NCBI GenBank assembly: GCA_903813345.2
Contig: CAIIXF020000004.1
Location: 16,043,513 to 16,107,512, forward strand
From: Owenia fusiformis
Taxonomy: Eukaryota > Annelida > Polychaeta > Sabellida > Oweniidae
Direction: 5' to 3'
Length of the DNA: 64,000 bases
Position 1 is the first letter of the stretch, and each line of letters starts with the position of its first letter. The notes under the pieces are model-generated. The model was not told where the DNA came from and ran no database searches. It was given only the letters and a program-made list of their open reading frames with translations. The position numbers and the translations under genes were made by a program. This document shows positions 1-11,715 of this stretch, piece after piece.

Positions 1-68
1 CCACGGAACAAATATAAGAGCAATTGCATATGCACGAAATTATTATTAATGAATACATGTAGGTTGTA

Positions 69-159
69 GTCGCAGTCAGTGCGACGTCGCACGGCAGTCG
101 TCGCACGGCAGACGTCGCACGGCAGTCGCGATGACTTTGACGTCGCAGTGACTGCGACA
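69..159. repeat. CpG-rich palindromic minisatellite
   Basis: A GC-rich island in AT-rich DNA. The motif GTCGCACGGCAG is repeated about three times, and the two ends (GTCGCAGTCAGTGCGAC and GTCGCAGTGACTGCGAC) are near-perfect inverted repeats, so the whole stretch can fold into a hairpin. No coding potential is visible. Confidence 0.7.
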
Positions 160-505
160 GCTTGACGAAATACCCCTCTGCAATCTCCCTGCGTATAGCG
201 TTCTAACTGCTTCATTATCCGTTTGTAATAAATTCCCTTATACGAATATCGTTAATGTAAGATCTAAAAATCTATCCTAAAATGGGTGCATTTTATATTT
301 GTAAGGACTAGAAATATTTGTAACTATTACTTTATTATTCACCAACTATAGCTAACAATTCGTAAAGGAGTGGTATCGAAATGGAGAACTGAATTCAACA
401 ATGTTTTTGTTAACATTTTTTGTTTTTTTTAGTGCAATTGTTTTTGCCCCTTTCTACCAAGTCTTGAAAATGAAATAAAATGTCTTTCCGAACCTTGTTG
501 GAACG

Positions 506-1841
506 AAATAGCATATACAACATGTTTTCAGACCTCTCAATATTATAGTTATTCAAAGGAATTTTTGGTTGATTTTAAAAAAGTATTCAAAAAATTAAAA
601 CAAAACCCCCCCAAAATAGATAAAAATCAAGATAAGCCTTTTATTTCATTAACAAGATACTTTTTAAAAATCAACCAAAATTTCCTTTGTACAATTACAA
701 TATTGAGAGACCTAAACATGTTGTGTTTATGTCGTTTTGTTCCAATGAGGTTCAGAAAGATGTTTCATTTCACTCTGGAAACATGATACCAAGAACAAAA
801 CAAGTGTTTGGTGTGTTTTCTAAAACAATATACAGGGCGGGCCAAAAAAACCACCCCCTAGCCATTATTTCTGATAAATATTTATTTTTTAACATGTACA
901 CCAACAATGATATATCATTTTAAAGATAATTTAATTTGCAACAAAATGATATATAATAGCATCATTTTCAACAACCCCATATAGAAATATAACCAATTAT
1001 GTGACACGGGGGTCAAAAAACACCTTTTCTATTTTCATCGATTTTGCGAACAATAGCCTATTTCTACCAAATTTTACTGTTAAGTTAAAAATTGCAAAAT
1101 TGTCATGAGTCTTTCATAATTGGATATTATATATTGTTTTCATTCAGTTTTTGTGAAGTGAAAGTGAAGTAAAATAGCATATACAACATGTTTTCAGACC
1201 TCTCAATATTATAGTTATACAAAGGAATTTTTGGTTGATTTTAAAAAAAGTATTCAAAAAATTAAAACAAAATCCCCCCCAAAATAGATAAAAATCAAGA
1301 TAAGCCTTTTATTTCATTAACAAGATACTTTTTAAAAATCAACCAAAATTTCCTTTGTACAATTACAATATTGAGAGACCTAAACATTTTGTGTTTATGA
1401 CGTTTTGTTCCAATGAGGTTCAGAAAGATGTTTCATTTCACTCTGGAAACATGATACCAAGAACAAAACAAGTGTTTGGTGTGTTTTCTAAAACAATATA
1501 CAGGGTGGGCCAAAAGAAACCACCCCCTAGCCATTATTTCTGATAAATATTTATTTTTTAACATGTACACCAACAATGATATATCATTTTAAAGATAATT
1601 TGATTTGCAACAAAATGATATATAATAGCATCATTTTCAACAGCCCCATATAGAAATATAATCAATTATGTGACATGGGGGTCAAAAAACACCTTTTCTA
1701 TTTTCAGCGATTTTGCGAACAATAGCCTATTTCTACCAAATTTTACTGTTAAGTTAAAAATTGCAAAATTGTCATGAGTCTTTCATAATTGGATATTATA
1801 TATTGTTTTCATTCAGTTTTTGTGAAGTGAAAGTGAAGTAA
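506..1841. repeat. Tandem duplication of a ~666-bp foldback unit
   Basis: Two head-to-tail copies, 506-1171 and 1172-1841, differ at only a few bases. Each contains an imperfect palindrome: the stretch around AATTTTTGGTTGATTTT is repeated inverted about 100 bp on. It also contains a CAGGG(C/T)GGGCCAAA motif of the kind seen at mariner-type transposon ends. The left arm extends upstream of the first copy to about 395. A diverged single copy lies near 9130-9545. Short ORFs here are repeat-derived. Confidence 0.85.
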
Positions 1842-1845
1842 AGTC

Positions 1846-1974
1846 AGCTCTGTCTAATGGCAAAATCTGGTGCTATGGAACATATTGTGATGATAGCGGG
1901 AAGAAAGTGAATTTGATTAACTTTGACTGTGGACTTACCACTAAACCACCAATTACAACTGAACCTACAACATA
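1846..1974 (+). pseudogene. Exon-like Cys/Thr-rich stretch with in-frame stop
   Basis: Plus-strand translation after a possible AG acceptor gives a short Cys-rich segment (WCYGTYCDDSGKK, then a further Cys) followed by a Thr/Pro linker (TTKPPITTEPTT). A TAA then interrupts a continuing Thr-rich frame (PTTESMTT). The look resembles exons of secreted modular proteins, including the Thr linkers of the cupredoxin gene in this window. The acceptor lacks a good pyrimidine tract and the duplicated repeat abuts it directly. It could be a decayed exon or chance; no partner exons were found. Confidence 0.25.
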
Positions 1975-2712
1975 ACCCACTACTGAATCTATGACCACGC
2001 ATAAAGTTCCAAAACCAGATACAGTCGCTTTTAGAGTATTTATAAGAGATTTTTCATGAGAAAATCATCAATATTAAAGTGTGATCTGCCTTTGTATTTC
2101 AAAATCAACCTTATGTTAGTCAAAATTTGAATTTAGCTACTGCGGCAAAGCTATGACTAGTACTAGAGTAGTGGACAGACGTGGATAACAGTGAATGTAT
2201 AAACAGCTAAAACAGCGTTGACTTTTTTGTTTATTTAGATTCTCAAAAAAGCACTGAACCACTACATCAGTAATAGAGTCCCCCTTTACTTCTTATTTTA
2301 CAAGATGTATTCAGGATGGGGCTATCTACAAAAACAAAGTGTTCCACCAAGGAGCAAATGTCGAACAAAGGCCTGTAGAAAAAGTAGGCAAATGTGATGA
2401 TAATGGCCCAAAAAACTGATATCATTAAATATTCATGATGATATAAATGTTTTTGTTCTACTTCATTCAATATTGATAAAATTCGACGAAAAGGAGTCTG
2501 TATACAATGAAATGTATTTCAATTTGGTCTCATACAATTTATGCAATAAACTACTAATGTAGAGGATTCGTTTTTTATTTTATTTGGAGCCCTGGCCAAT
2601 GCAGTCATGCCATAAAATGTTCAGTTACTAAATACAAATTACAATGCCATACTGCACAAATATAAATTCATACTGAAGCATAAATTACGAGAAACTGACA
2701 TACACATATATA

Positions 2713-3266
2713 CAGGGTGGGCAAAAAATACAATACCAAAGTTTAAAGATGAATGATTCATATTATATATATTAAGCCATGCCGTGAATAATATATATCA
2801 TTTTAAAGATAAATCATTTCCTAAGAAATTGACACCATCCAAATGAATCACCTTTGTTTTTCTCGTGAAGTTAGAGACTAAAATTGACACCAGGGGTGCC
2901 GTGTGCGACCAAAAATCAAATAATGAAAAATCCCAAATTTCCTTCCATGTTGCAAATATATAAGTATTATTGCTGAATTTTGCACTATACCTGTATAAAT
3001 GTACCTCTTTTGAAGGTGCCCGAGTTCAAATTTCCCTCCATTTTCCACAACTTGGAAATCAGCAGTGAATAATTTTTTGGTCGCTCATGACATCCCCGGT
3101 GTCAACTTTAAACTCCGCAAGAAAACAACAGCTTTTCAATCAGATGGTGTCATATTGTTAGGGAATGATTTATTTTTAAAATGATATACAATACATGGCA
3201 TAGTTTAACGTTATATCATATGATAGTCATCCTTAAATTTGGGTATTGTTTTTTTGGCCCACCCTG
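2713..3266. mobile_element. Mariner/Tc1-type MITE, full-length foldback (554 bp)
   Basis: The termini are inverted repeats beginning CAGGGTGGGC(C)AAAAAA and staying similar for more than 40 bp. Both sides are flanked by TA (2711-2712 and 3267-3268), the target duplication of Tc1/mariner elements. The arms stay complementary well inside, for example the segments around GACACCAGGGGT and ACCCCGGTGTC-like sequence, so the element is almost one long imperfect hairpin. It has no transposase ORF. Confidence 0.85.
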
Positions 3267-3791
3267 TATATCACCATTACATGTTTATATTGATAACAAC
3301 ATTTATGCATGTAATATATCTTACATCGTGTTCTATACTATATCATCATCTTAATCTACACTGAACAGCATTATGTTTCGAAAATTCCTGAGATCGGTGA
3401 ATACCGCTAGTTATTCACCGCGGGTTGTCTATAATGTCTACTTTAATAAGCGTGAAAATAAATGAAATGTTTTCGATGAGTAATTTTTAAGCTCCGAAAT
3501 GTCCCATTTCATGATTTCACCCGCCTTTGGTGTCAAATAATAGTTCGAGTTCTTATCAATCCATTAGAAATACTAGGATCATGCTCTAGATTGGAATCTA
3601 TTTAGGTAAGACATTTTTGTAAAGACGGCCTGGGATACTTGACTGAGTATCCGCGGACAGTCGCGTTCAATCAGACGCTCACAGTCTCGATCGTCCTGGA
3701 AATCAGTCAAATGAAACCATCACTTGCAGTTCCGTTTTAAAAGAACTGTATTGTTGTGAAACATTCGTTTGTTTCCAATATCTGTAGTGAG

Positions 3792-4775
3792 CTAGTCCAT
3801 TGAAGCCCCAATCGTTTTCAGTTTTAAAGCAACCAGAAATGCTTTTTTGTACTTCTTATGAAACATGACAAAGATCCACGGGTTGACCCCACTGTTTAGT
3901 CGCATTATTATCGCGGATATCTGCCAAATTGTCGTGAACCATTCGGTGTCAAGTTTGAGCGGATCTATTACCATATACTGGCCATACATGATTATGAAAA
4001 TAACATTTACGATGGTTGTAGCTTTCATTATAGAGTGTTCATTTTTATATGCAACGGCACTAGCATTGTCGATACTAGCAAGTTCATTAATAATCTTTGT
4101 TCTTTGTTTAAATGCTACATACAAGATCTTCCCGTTAAGGACAAAGATTATGAAAACCGGGATTAAAAGGTTTAGTTTAATGAAAATGAAATAAGATGAA
4201 TTGAGAGTATCGCCCATTGCACAGCCTTGTCCAGGTTGATAGACATTGACGCCATCTATAAACATCACGGCCGTGATTGACAGTATGTAGGCCCATTTGC
4301 ACACTAGCATGATCTTCGCTTTTGTGACGTTCATTATGGATACGTAACGTAATGGATGCACAATCGCTACGTAGCGGTCTACGGCGACCCCTATCAACCC
4401 GAAAAGGGATGCCATGAACAGGAATCCCAAGAAAAATGCTCTGCCTATACATAAGAACTTTTTTGGTGTATAGGTGTCATATGCAAGCGGCATTATAGTA
4501 TCTGTCACGATTATAAACAGTATAAATACCCCCACCAAAAGATCAACTACGGAAAGGTTGACGATAAACATGCTTGTAACAGTGCGCAGAGCCTCTATTT
4601 TGTAAACCGTCCACAGAACGAGCCCATTACTGACGATAATGAAAAGACTGACGAGGATGTTAATAGACAAAAACACCCATACAAGTTGGCGTCCTCCATA
4701 GTTTAGTGAATTTGTAATGTTGTTTCCTATATCAGTATTATTGAGCTGAATATCGAATCCCGTCCTGTTGTTCAT
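3792..4775 (-). CDS. Rhodopsin-class (class A) G protein-coupled receptor, intronless
   Basis: A 327-residue seven-helix receptor. The start is the first ATG (4775); the open frame extends nine codons further upstream but without another ATG. The short N-terminus has several N-glycosylation sequons (NRT, NNT, NIT). Visible hallmarks: SNGLV in TM1, LSVVDLLVG in TM2 (Asp2.50), the TM3 Cys, DRYVAIVHPLRY at the TM3 end, a Trp in TM4, a Cys in extracellular loop 2, LIPV in TM5 and NSGVNPWIF in TM7. The TM6 CWxP motif is absent (IMYGQYMVIDPL). Intracellular loop 3 and the tail are short, as in the melanocortin/adenosine-like groups, but the ligand cannot be assigned. It is probably one of the lineage-expanded single-exon orphan receptors common in marine invertebrates. 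An upstream non-coding exon is possible. Confidence 0.9.
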   Translation of the reverse strand: MNNRTGFDIQLNNTDIGNNITNSLNYGGRQLVWVFLSINILVSLFIIVSNGLVLWTVYKIEALRTVTSMFIVNLSVVDLLVGVFILFIIVTDTIMPLAYDTYTPKKFLCIGRAFFLGFLFMASLFGLIGVAVDRYVAIVHPLRYVSIMNVTKAKIMLVCKWAYILSITAVMFIDGVNVYQPGQGCAMGDTLNSSYFIFIKLNLLIPVFIIFVLNGKILYVAFKQRTKIINELASIDNASAVAYKNEHSIMKATTIVNVIFIIMYGQYMVIDPLKLDTEWFTTIWQISAIIMRLNSGVNPWIFVMFHKKYKKAFLVALKLKTIGASMD

Positions 4776-5492
4776 CTTGTGTCTGTGATTGTCAGAAATC
4801 AAATCCTAGATTCAGTTTTTTCTGTAACAAAAAATACTATTAATACCCATTTCTCAAAAAGAATTATTTAAATATTTGTCCAAGAATAAATTTGGATGAG
4901 GACAATCTGGACACACAATCTCGAAATATTTTTATGATATTTTGTAAATCGAATCTCTGGGCATGTGCAATGGGGCAAACCCTGAGAGGGAATCACGTGT
5001 AAAGGGGTTAGATCTTGTGTAAATCATAATTTCCTATATTTCTAATTTTTCTGAAAATGTGATGTCTGATCAAAGTATAACTGATTTGAGGTGCAAAAAT
5101 GTCAAAATTAATTAAAATCGAAAATGGAATGTTGCCTTTGATATTTCTTAATTTAAACCTTTAAAGTAAAGATATTTTACTTTTCACCCAACGCTATATC
5201 CCTACTTTGAAGTTAGAACCGCACAAAAAATCATTTAATTGAATTATATAACTATGCTTTTACAAGCGTTTAAACTCGATTGATTCACTCACTTAACTAC
5301 AAGTTGTACACCCTTCCCGAAATTGAAGAAAATAGCCTCAAATCATGCAATGATTTGGCTCGTTGTAAGAGTGAATAACTCATTTTTAAGGCCAGGGTTT
5401 TATTTTTATTTACAAAATCGTATTTTGCGGCAAATTGATTTCCCCACAAATGTATCATTGACGGACTGATGTCACCGATCGCCTCCATACAA

Positions 5493-5894
5493 GATCACTC
5501 TAAAAAATGAATTACTTGAGTATTTTCCAAGTATAAAAATTACTTAAAGTTAAATACTTAGTTTTACTTCATTTTACTTAGGCTTTACTTATATTGTCAT
5601 TTTTAGTTTTTTAATTGCTTAATTATGTAAATGAGTATTACAATTACTATAGTAAGTATTTCAATTTCTCTCCTTGTATTAGTAAATTCACCATAAATTC
5701 AGTGTGCCTGTGAAGTCATTTTAATTTTTTTTAATTAATATCATTGTTTTAAATTACTTATAATTACTTGTAATTACTTTGAATTACTTAAAAATTATTC
5801 AGTAGTTCAAGATTATTTAAGTAATTTTTTACTTAAAATGAGTAGAACAAGTTCTCAATATAAGGAAATCCAAGTAATATTTTTTAAGAGTGAT
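5493..5894. mobile_element. AT-rich foldback MITE (~400 bp)
   Basis: The ends are inverted repeats (ATCACTCTAAAAAATGAAT on the left; the right end reads ATCACTCTTAAAAAATATT on the minus strand). The interior is a degenerate run of AATTACTT-like words. No clear target-site duplication is visible. Confidence 0.6.
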
Positions 5895-7332
5895 AGCATA
5901 AATATAATCTTAATTGAGAAATTGGTTTTATAACACTTTTCAGCTTTGATTCTCCTGCGTATTTTATTATCGCGTCTAGGTTTCAAAGTACGTAGAGGTA
6001 AACGAATGTACGTATGTGACATTGCCGTTTTAAAATATCATCAGTAGACATCACAAGCAATTACTGTACATCAGTGCTGGGGTAAAATATCGGATCACCC
6101 AACCGACCTAATACTTAAAATTTGACCAAAAGTGGTGACATATTGTTATGGTCTCCTTTTTTGTGACGGCGTCTAGCGGTTAGCGTCCGACGGTCGGCGT
6201 CTATAACAAATGGCAAGTGGTGACATTTTGCATGTTAATGTCTTATTGCTTTTATTGAATTCGAATGGTTTCTTGGCTAAAATTCTCTTCATTAGTCATT
6301 TTCAAAGAATGCTCCCTTTGAATGACATGTTCTATCTCGGTAGTACGATTTTCTAATTTTGTAAAACGGATTTCATTAGTGAACCATATTTTGCATGATG
6401 ACATGATTAATCAAAGGGAAATGGCGTTAAAATTGCATTAAATTCCTATCTGTTAAAAGAGTATGACACTTTTTAGTAACATGCAACGCCACAATGGGTA
6501 ATAATGTCATCATGTTATTGTTTATAATTTTCAAATCAGAATTTGTAGCTGTCGTTACTTTTTAGTTTAAATAATGTAATTACACAATTCTTACCTTATT
6601 ATTGACATGTGCTTGTGTAAGCTATACATAAAACATTTATTTACGTCATTGTGTTTATTTTCATATAACCAAGGTAAAATCATGTTTCATTTCAAGTTTT
6701 TATTCAAAAAGTAGATTTCTAACCTTAATTACTGTATTATTAGTAGTGGTATTACTTTTTGCCTTGTGCCCAGCTACGCCCATTGTATGTATCTGTGATT
6801 TTTTCTGAGAACTTTGCAAGGCGGTTGCCTCGCCTGTCTCATACCTGAGACAATGTTATAGTCTCATTTCATACCTAGTTGGCTACGGCAAGAGGAGGGA
6901 GCACTCTAGACTGGCTTAGAGATGACAGACGTAATTGTCGATTTGACCAATCGGCGACGATGTCTTCTCAATATACATTGACATCATAGAGAAGAGACGT
7001 ATGTCTTCTTTAATTACCCTGTCGTTTTTCCCACCCTTGGATAAGGCCATGCTGACTGTGATCTCTGCCGGAATCTGACACTAGCATTTAAATCTGATAG
7101 GGTAATGGGGCAGTTTAAGAATAATCGACTTCTTGTAGGTACCAATTAGTAATTGGCAATTACAGCTAATGCCCTCTGAGAGTTAAATGTAACTTGAACT
7201 TGTATCTTTGTAACAGTGTGTGACAACCAAATTTACAAACTTGCTATGAAGATGGCGTTCACTGTTATTATTCACGTTGTCACATCATTATAAAGAGCTC
7301 AGTTTAGCTTCTTTCAAGGGCATGGGGGTTTC

Positions 7333-7450
7333 TTCTAATTAGCATCATTATAATCCCCAATGGTTACCGGAAAATATTATTCTAATTATCATCATTAAAA
7401 TCCCCATGGCAACCGGAAATATCATCGCTCTAATTATTTTTATTATAATA
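7333..7450. repeat. Imperfect ~60-bp tandem repeat, about two to three copies
   Basis: The words TTCTAATTA(G/T)CATCATTA, AATCCCCA and ACCGGAAA recur in the same order about 60 bp apart, with a third decayed copy after them. Confidence 0.55.
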
Positions 7451-7514
7451 TCCATATTAGGTTGATAAACATTACAAAATTTTCTTAAACATGTTCTTCA
7501 GGTTGGATTATCAA

Positions 7515-7628
7515 ATCACAAAAATATTTTTTTCTTCTTTTCACAACCTTTATTTTACTAAACAGGATCCGAAACGTCCTGTTTGGTAAAATAAAGGTAG
7601 TGAAAAGAAGAAAAAATATTTTTGTGAT
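7515..7628. repeat. 114-bp hairpin
   Basis: The arms start ATCACAAAAATATTTTTTTC and are near-perfect inverted copies meeting at a short loop around TCCGAAACG (7568-7576). Probably a small foldback transposon remnant. Confidence 0.75.
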
Positions 7629-8949
7629 CACAAAATTTGTTTCTCTCACTCTTCATCTTATTGATTCACTAAAAAACATCCTCTGATATTATGGCACATA
7701 TTCTTTCATTTTCAGCTCACAGTGATAAGAAGAGCTACAATTGGCGTCAAGTCTGATGGTTATCATATAATCATTTCTTTTAGTAACTGTTCAAACAGTC
7801 TATAATAGCCATTGTGTTATATTGTCAGTGTCATTAGATATTAACGCAAGCCTGTATGTGGTATCATTTTCACATGTTTTATTACTCTTAATTAGATGAA
7901 ATATAGCAGAGGAACGTACACTACCCGCCATAAGTATGGCAACTGGATAACTTATCCAAACCTGTCACGTTATGTTTTGCGATTCATAAAATCATCAAAT
8001 CATACGTCTTTCGAACTATTGTAATTAAGTTTAAGATTTAAACATTGGCAGGTTTTGCAATGCTACCCAATGAAAATTTCCTATTGCAGAACTTATGAAC
8101 ATGAGTGGATGTATGATAGAACTATGTCGTAGAACTGTTTTGCGACGTCGCAAAGACTGATCGATATTTTTATATTGTATACTATACTTGAATGGAATAG
8201 TAGCTGCTGAGGGGTATTAGACAATGTTTTTCTTCACGTTGAATTATGATTTTGGGATAGTTGGGGCTTGTTTTCTTTACTCTTTCTATCACTTGCACTA
8301 TCTTGAAATATTATTTCCAGGAAAAATGTCACTCGCAGTGTTTTCTAGTATTTCACAAAAAATATTTTCTTTCATGACAATATGTCATATTTTCATTTTC
8401 ATGACAATATGCCATCTGTGACCTGGAATCAACAACTGGTTTCTATCATTGGTGTTTGCGAAAGTCACTGAGTCGTGGGGAAAAAGATCCCCTATTATGA
8501 TTAATGATGCCCACAATGTGACATTGTACATAATTATGAAACATCGTTTTGAAAAGTCCATGATATAATGCGAATATACTCTATATACTACTTAGCGCGT
8601 TTTAGGTGTGTCCTTTAATGCTCCGTGGCGCTGTTATAACATTTCCTGAGCCTCTTCGATATATATGACTTGTCAATCAAACCACGTGATTGATGACGAA
8701 AACATAGTATTCCTCAGATTAAATTAGATGGTCAAATGTTACATGAACATGAATAGATTAAAAATTAGAAGAGGAAATTAAAACTAAAACTAGGAATCTA
8801 ATGACTGTAGGACCTTTACAATGTCGTGATTAAAATGTGTTTAACAATTTTAAATCACGATGAAAAACAATCGATTGTAGTTTTTTGTTTAAAACATATT
8901 TCAACTTGCTTTAAATTGACCAAATTTTTTTAAATCATGTACAAGATCC

Positions 8950-9690
8950 CAGGAACTTACTGACTTCAAAGGATAGGTATCGATATGCTGAACTGAATTC
9001 CACAATGTTTTTCTCTTAAACCAATAATTGAAACATTCTGTAAAAATTACGGTCCTTTATGTAATGTTGACTGATTGACAACAATTCAATGCGAAAATTA
9101 TTTAGAGATATTTAATACTTGTATAACCGTTTTTGTTAACATTTCTTTTTTAGTTTTTGCTCCTTTCTACCATTTCTTGAGAATGAAATAAAATGTCTTC
9201 CCGAACCTTGTTGGAACAAAATAGCATATACAACATTTTCTTAGACCTCTCATTATTATAGTTATACAAAAGAATTTTTGGTTGATTAAAAAAGTATTCA
9301 AAAATTAAAACAAACCCCCCAAAAAAGATAAAAATCAAGATAAACCTTTTATTTCATTTTTTTCATTCATTTTTTTAATCAACAAAGTTTTTTTGTATAA
9401 TTACAATATTGAGATACCTAAACATGTTGTGTTTATGTTGTTTTGTTCCAATGAGATTCGTAAAGTTGTTTCATTTCATTCTAAACATATGATACCAAGA
9501 ACAAAATAAGTATTTGATATGTTTTCTAAAACAATATAGAAAATAGTATGTATATATTTTCCAAATTATATTGTGAACATTAAAAGATGACCATTGAATT
9601 GACGATGTGTAACATTTTTATATTTTTTTTGATGACTGGTTTAAGAGAAATGTGTGGTCAAAAAGTTCATCATATCGATACCAATCCTTT
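8950..9690. mobile_element. Nested foldback element related to the 0.5-1.8 kb repeats
   Basis: The outer inverted repeats contain AAAGGAT(A/T)GGTATCGATATG and TTTCTCTTAAACCA. An inner palindrome (about 9130-9545) is a diverged copy of the 506-1841 unit. Upstream sequence at 8900-8960 (CTTTAAATTGACCAAATTTTT, ATCATGTACAAGAT) resembles the right-hand part of the large array at 37.7-38.6 kb, so pieces of that family are dispersed. Confidence 0.6.
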
Positions 9691-10364
9691 GAGATTTGAC
9701 CTTCAATTTCAAATTAATGTGATATAACATTCATATAAAATTACGCCGGGTGATAGGGAAAATGGGACGGAAAGTTTACAATGGGCGCACGGTATGCACT
9801 GTTTCACAACTAGTTACCTCAACGGAGCGTCAATGTAATAAAATGGATTTTTACATAAAGCTGTAATTCATGCATTTAGATTTTTGGGCCATTTTTTGGG
9901 CCCAATTTTTTCTTGGCCCACCCGGCCTGGCCCCCATGAACAAAAATAAATTCATCTGATTTTTCAAAAAGAATATACTGCTTTTATTAGTCTACTAGCC
10001 ATGTGTACCCACAAACGTATGCAAGTCCTTGGCAGGGACAAATCTCGCTGCATCATATTAATATGCAGCAACTACAAAATACACGATCCACAATTTCAGT
10101 TGCAACCAACACCAGTTCAATATAACCACCCATCCCAATACTTTGCACATAATCTAAGACATAATCTTATATTCTACGTAGTGTTGTTAATGCAGCACAA
10201 ATTTGTGATTTAATTGAATAATGCATTTGATTAGTGAACATGTTCGCATGTATTACCAGATAAAACGGTGTGTTACAGTCACCGTATACAACTTCTTTAC
10301 AGCATCTCAAATATATGTTGTTTTATATTTAGATAACTAATATTAATCCATCGCATCATATCTA

Positions 10365-11715
10365 CACTGTTGCTCATAAATATTGAATATTTTACAGATG
10401 TTAGTTGTTTTGAATAATTTCTACAAAATAATCATATTTTGTTAATAATGATTAACGTATTCTAATTCCCTACTCAGTTTTGCATATAAATCTGGTTGGC
10501 ATGAAAAATTAAATCATTTTTATGGTTGATTAAATTTGCATTCACTCACGTGACCCTATGACCTCATGATATTGATAATTTGAAGGAGGTATCTAAATCT
10601 TAGCTGTAGTAATTGTACGCATTTTATACAAATTGTGTTCTAAGAGTTTCTAGAAGATAAATCCTATAGAATAAGTGAAAACGGTAAAAGGGATGGCGAT
10701 TGATGCCGTGAGACCTTTAAAGAGACCAAAGCTGACTGATCATAACGAAGAAAGGTGCCTTCAATGGGCAAGAGGGCACCAAAACGTTGGACTTAATTGC
10801 TGATGTCGTATGACATCATGTGATGGAAGAAGATGCATTCTCCACAAAGTTAATAATCGTGTTCGTTTCTGTCGTAGAGCCAAGGGAAAGACACTTGGAG
10901 GTGTGATAGCCCATGGAACCAGTCCTCTTCATTTAAGGAACATTATTACAGAGGTTGTTTTGGGCAGTACTACAGAGATCGCACCACCTTGGTGATTCCC
11001 AACAATAATGTCAGAGTAATGTGACCTTTTAGACCTACATCTAGTACCACATGCAAACAGAGTGTTTTGGGGTAACTTTCAACTGCAGCATGATCATGCT
11101 AGCTCTTACATAAGATAGTGGCATTGCTGGATTACCCCAGGGCAGGTTATGTGGACCAGCTTCCCTTGGCACAAAAGTCACCAAATCAGGCTCCTGTAGA
11201 GCACATGTTAGACAACCTTGATAGGGCAAACAGTGAAATGGATCCCTACCTCAGAATTTAGACAAGTTACGCACTATCCCGATTGAGGGTTTGGGCCTTA
11301 TTTCATGTAGAAAGGTCAGATGTTTAATTTAAATTTGGCCCGGCCCTGCAGGGTTAATGCTCTGATTGTAAAAAAGGAGGGCATACCACATATAACTGCT
11401 ATTTTTGGATAGAGGACACTTCAATCATCATGACCTGATATTTGCCTTGTTTGATCTGCTTTACATTACAATTTGGATCGGGGTGTTTTTGAAAATGCAA
11501 AATTTCGTAGAGGACCCCTAGTTAAATGGCAGTAATTTTCTAAACTTATATGTAAATATTTTTTCTCTAAAAAATATTAATTTGTAGAAGAAATATGTGA
11601 TTATTATTGGTCTAGAAAATAAATTGTTGAACTAAATCCAAATAAATGCTGTCTTCTTCCAAAGTTTGAATTCTGATCTGCCAAATATAATATTCCATAT
11701 TTATGAGCAACAGTG
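10365..11715 (+). mobile_element. Tc1-like transposon with both terminal repeats (1,351 bp)
   Basis: The terminal inverted repeats read CACTGTTGCTCATAAATAT, continue for about 27 bp with one mismatch, and are flanked by TA on both sides (10363-10364 and 11716-11717). Length and termini are typical of Tc1-like elements. The transposase inside is broken (separate entry). Confidence 0.85.
10690..11310 (+). pseudogene. Decayed Tc1-like transposase
   Basis: Fragments in shifting plus-strand frames match the order of a Tc1 transposase. First comes a stretch reading DHNEERCLQWARGHQNVGL. Then comes one with DGRRCILHKVNNRVRFCRR and VIAHGTSPLHL, corresponding to the region around the second acidic residue. 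Near 11161-11235 a frame reads SPNQAPVEHMLDNLDR, the family's conserved block ending in the third catalytic acid. Stops and frameshifts separate the fragments, so the gene is non-functional. Confidence 0.8.

Larger units (their letters stand above)
4776..10364. other. Gene-poor intergenic DNA with scattered MITEs
   Basis: No gene is recognised on either strand in these 5.6 kb. ORFs are short, AT-driven and lack domains. The stretch holds the foldback elements and repeats listed separately at 5493-5894, 7333-7450, 7515-7628 and 8950-9690. It also holds an orphan Tc1-like end at about 7917-7945. Confidence 0.6.

Noticed and set aside
565-1543. Paired ORFs reading MYNYNIERPKH in both copies of the 666-bp unit
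   Set aside because: They are duplicated with the foldback repeat, change frame with it and have no domain.
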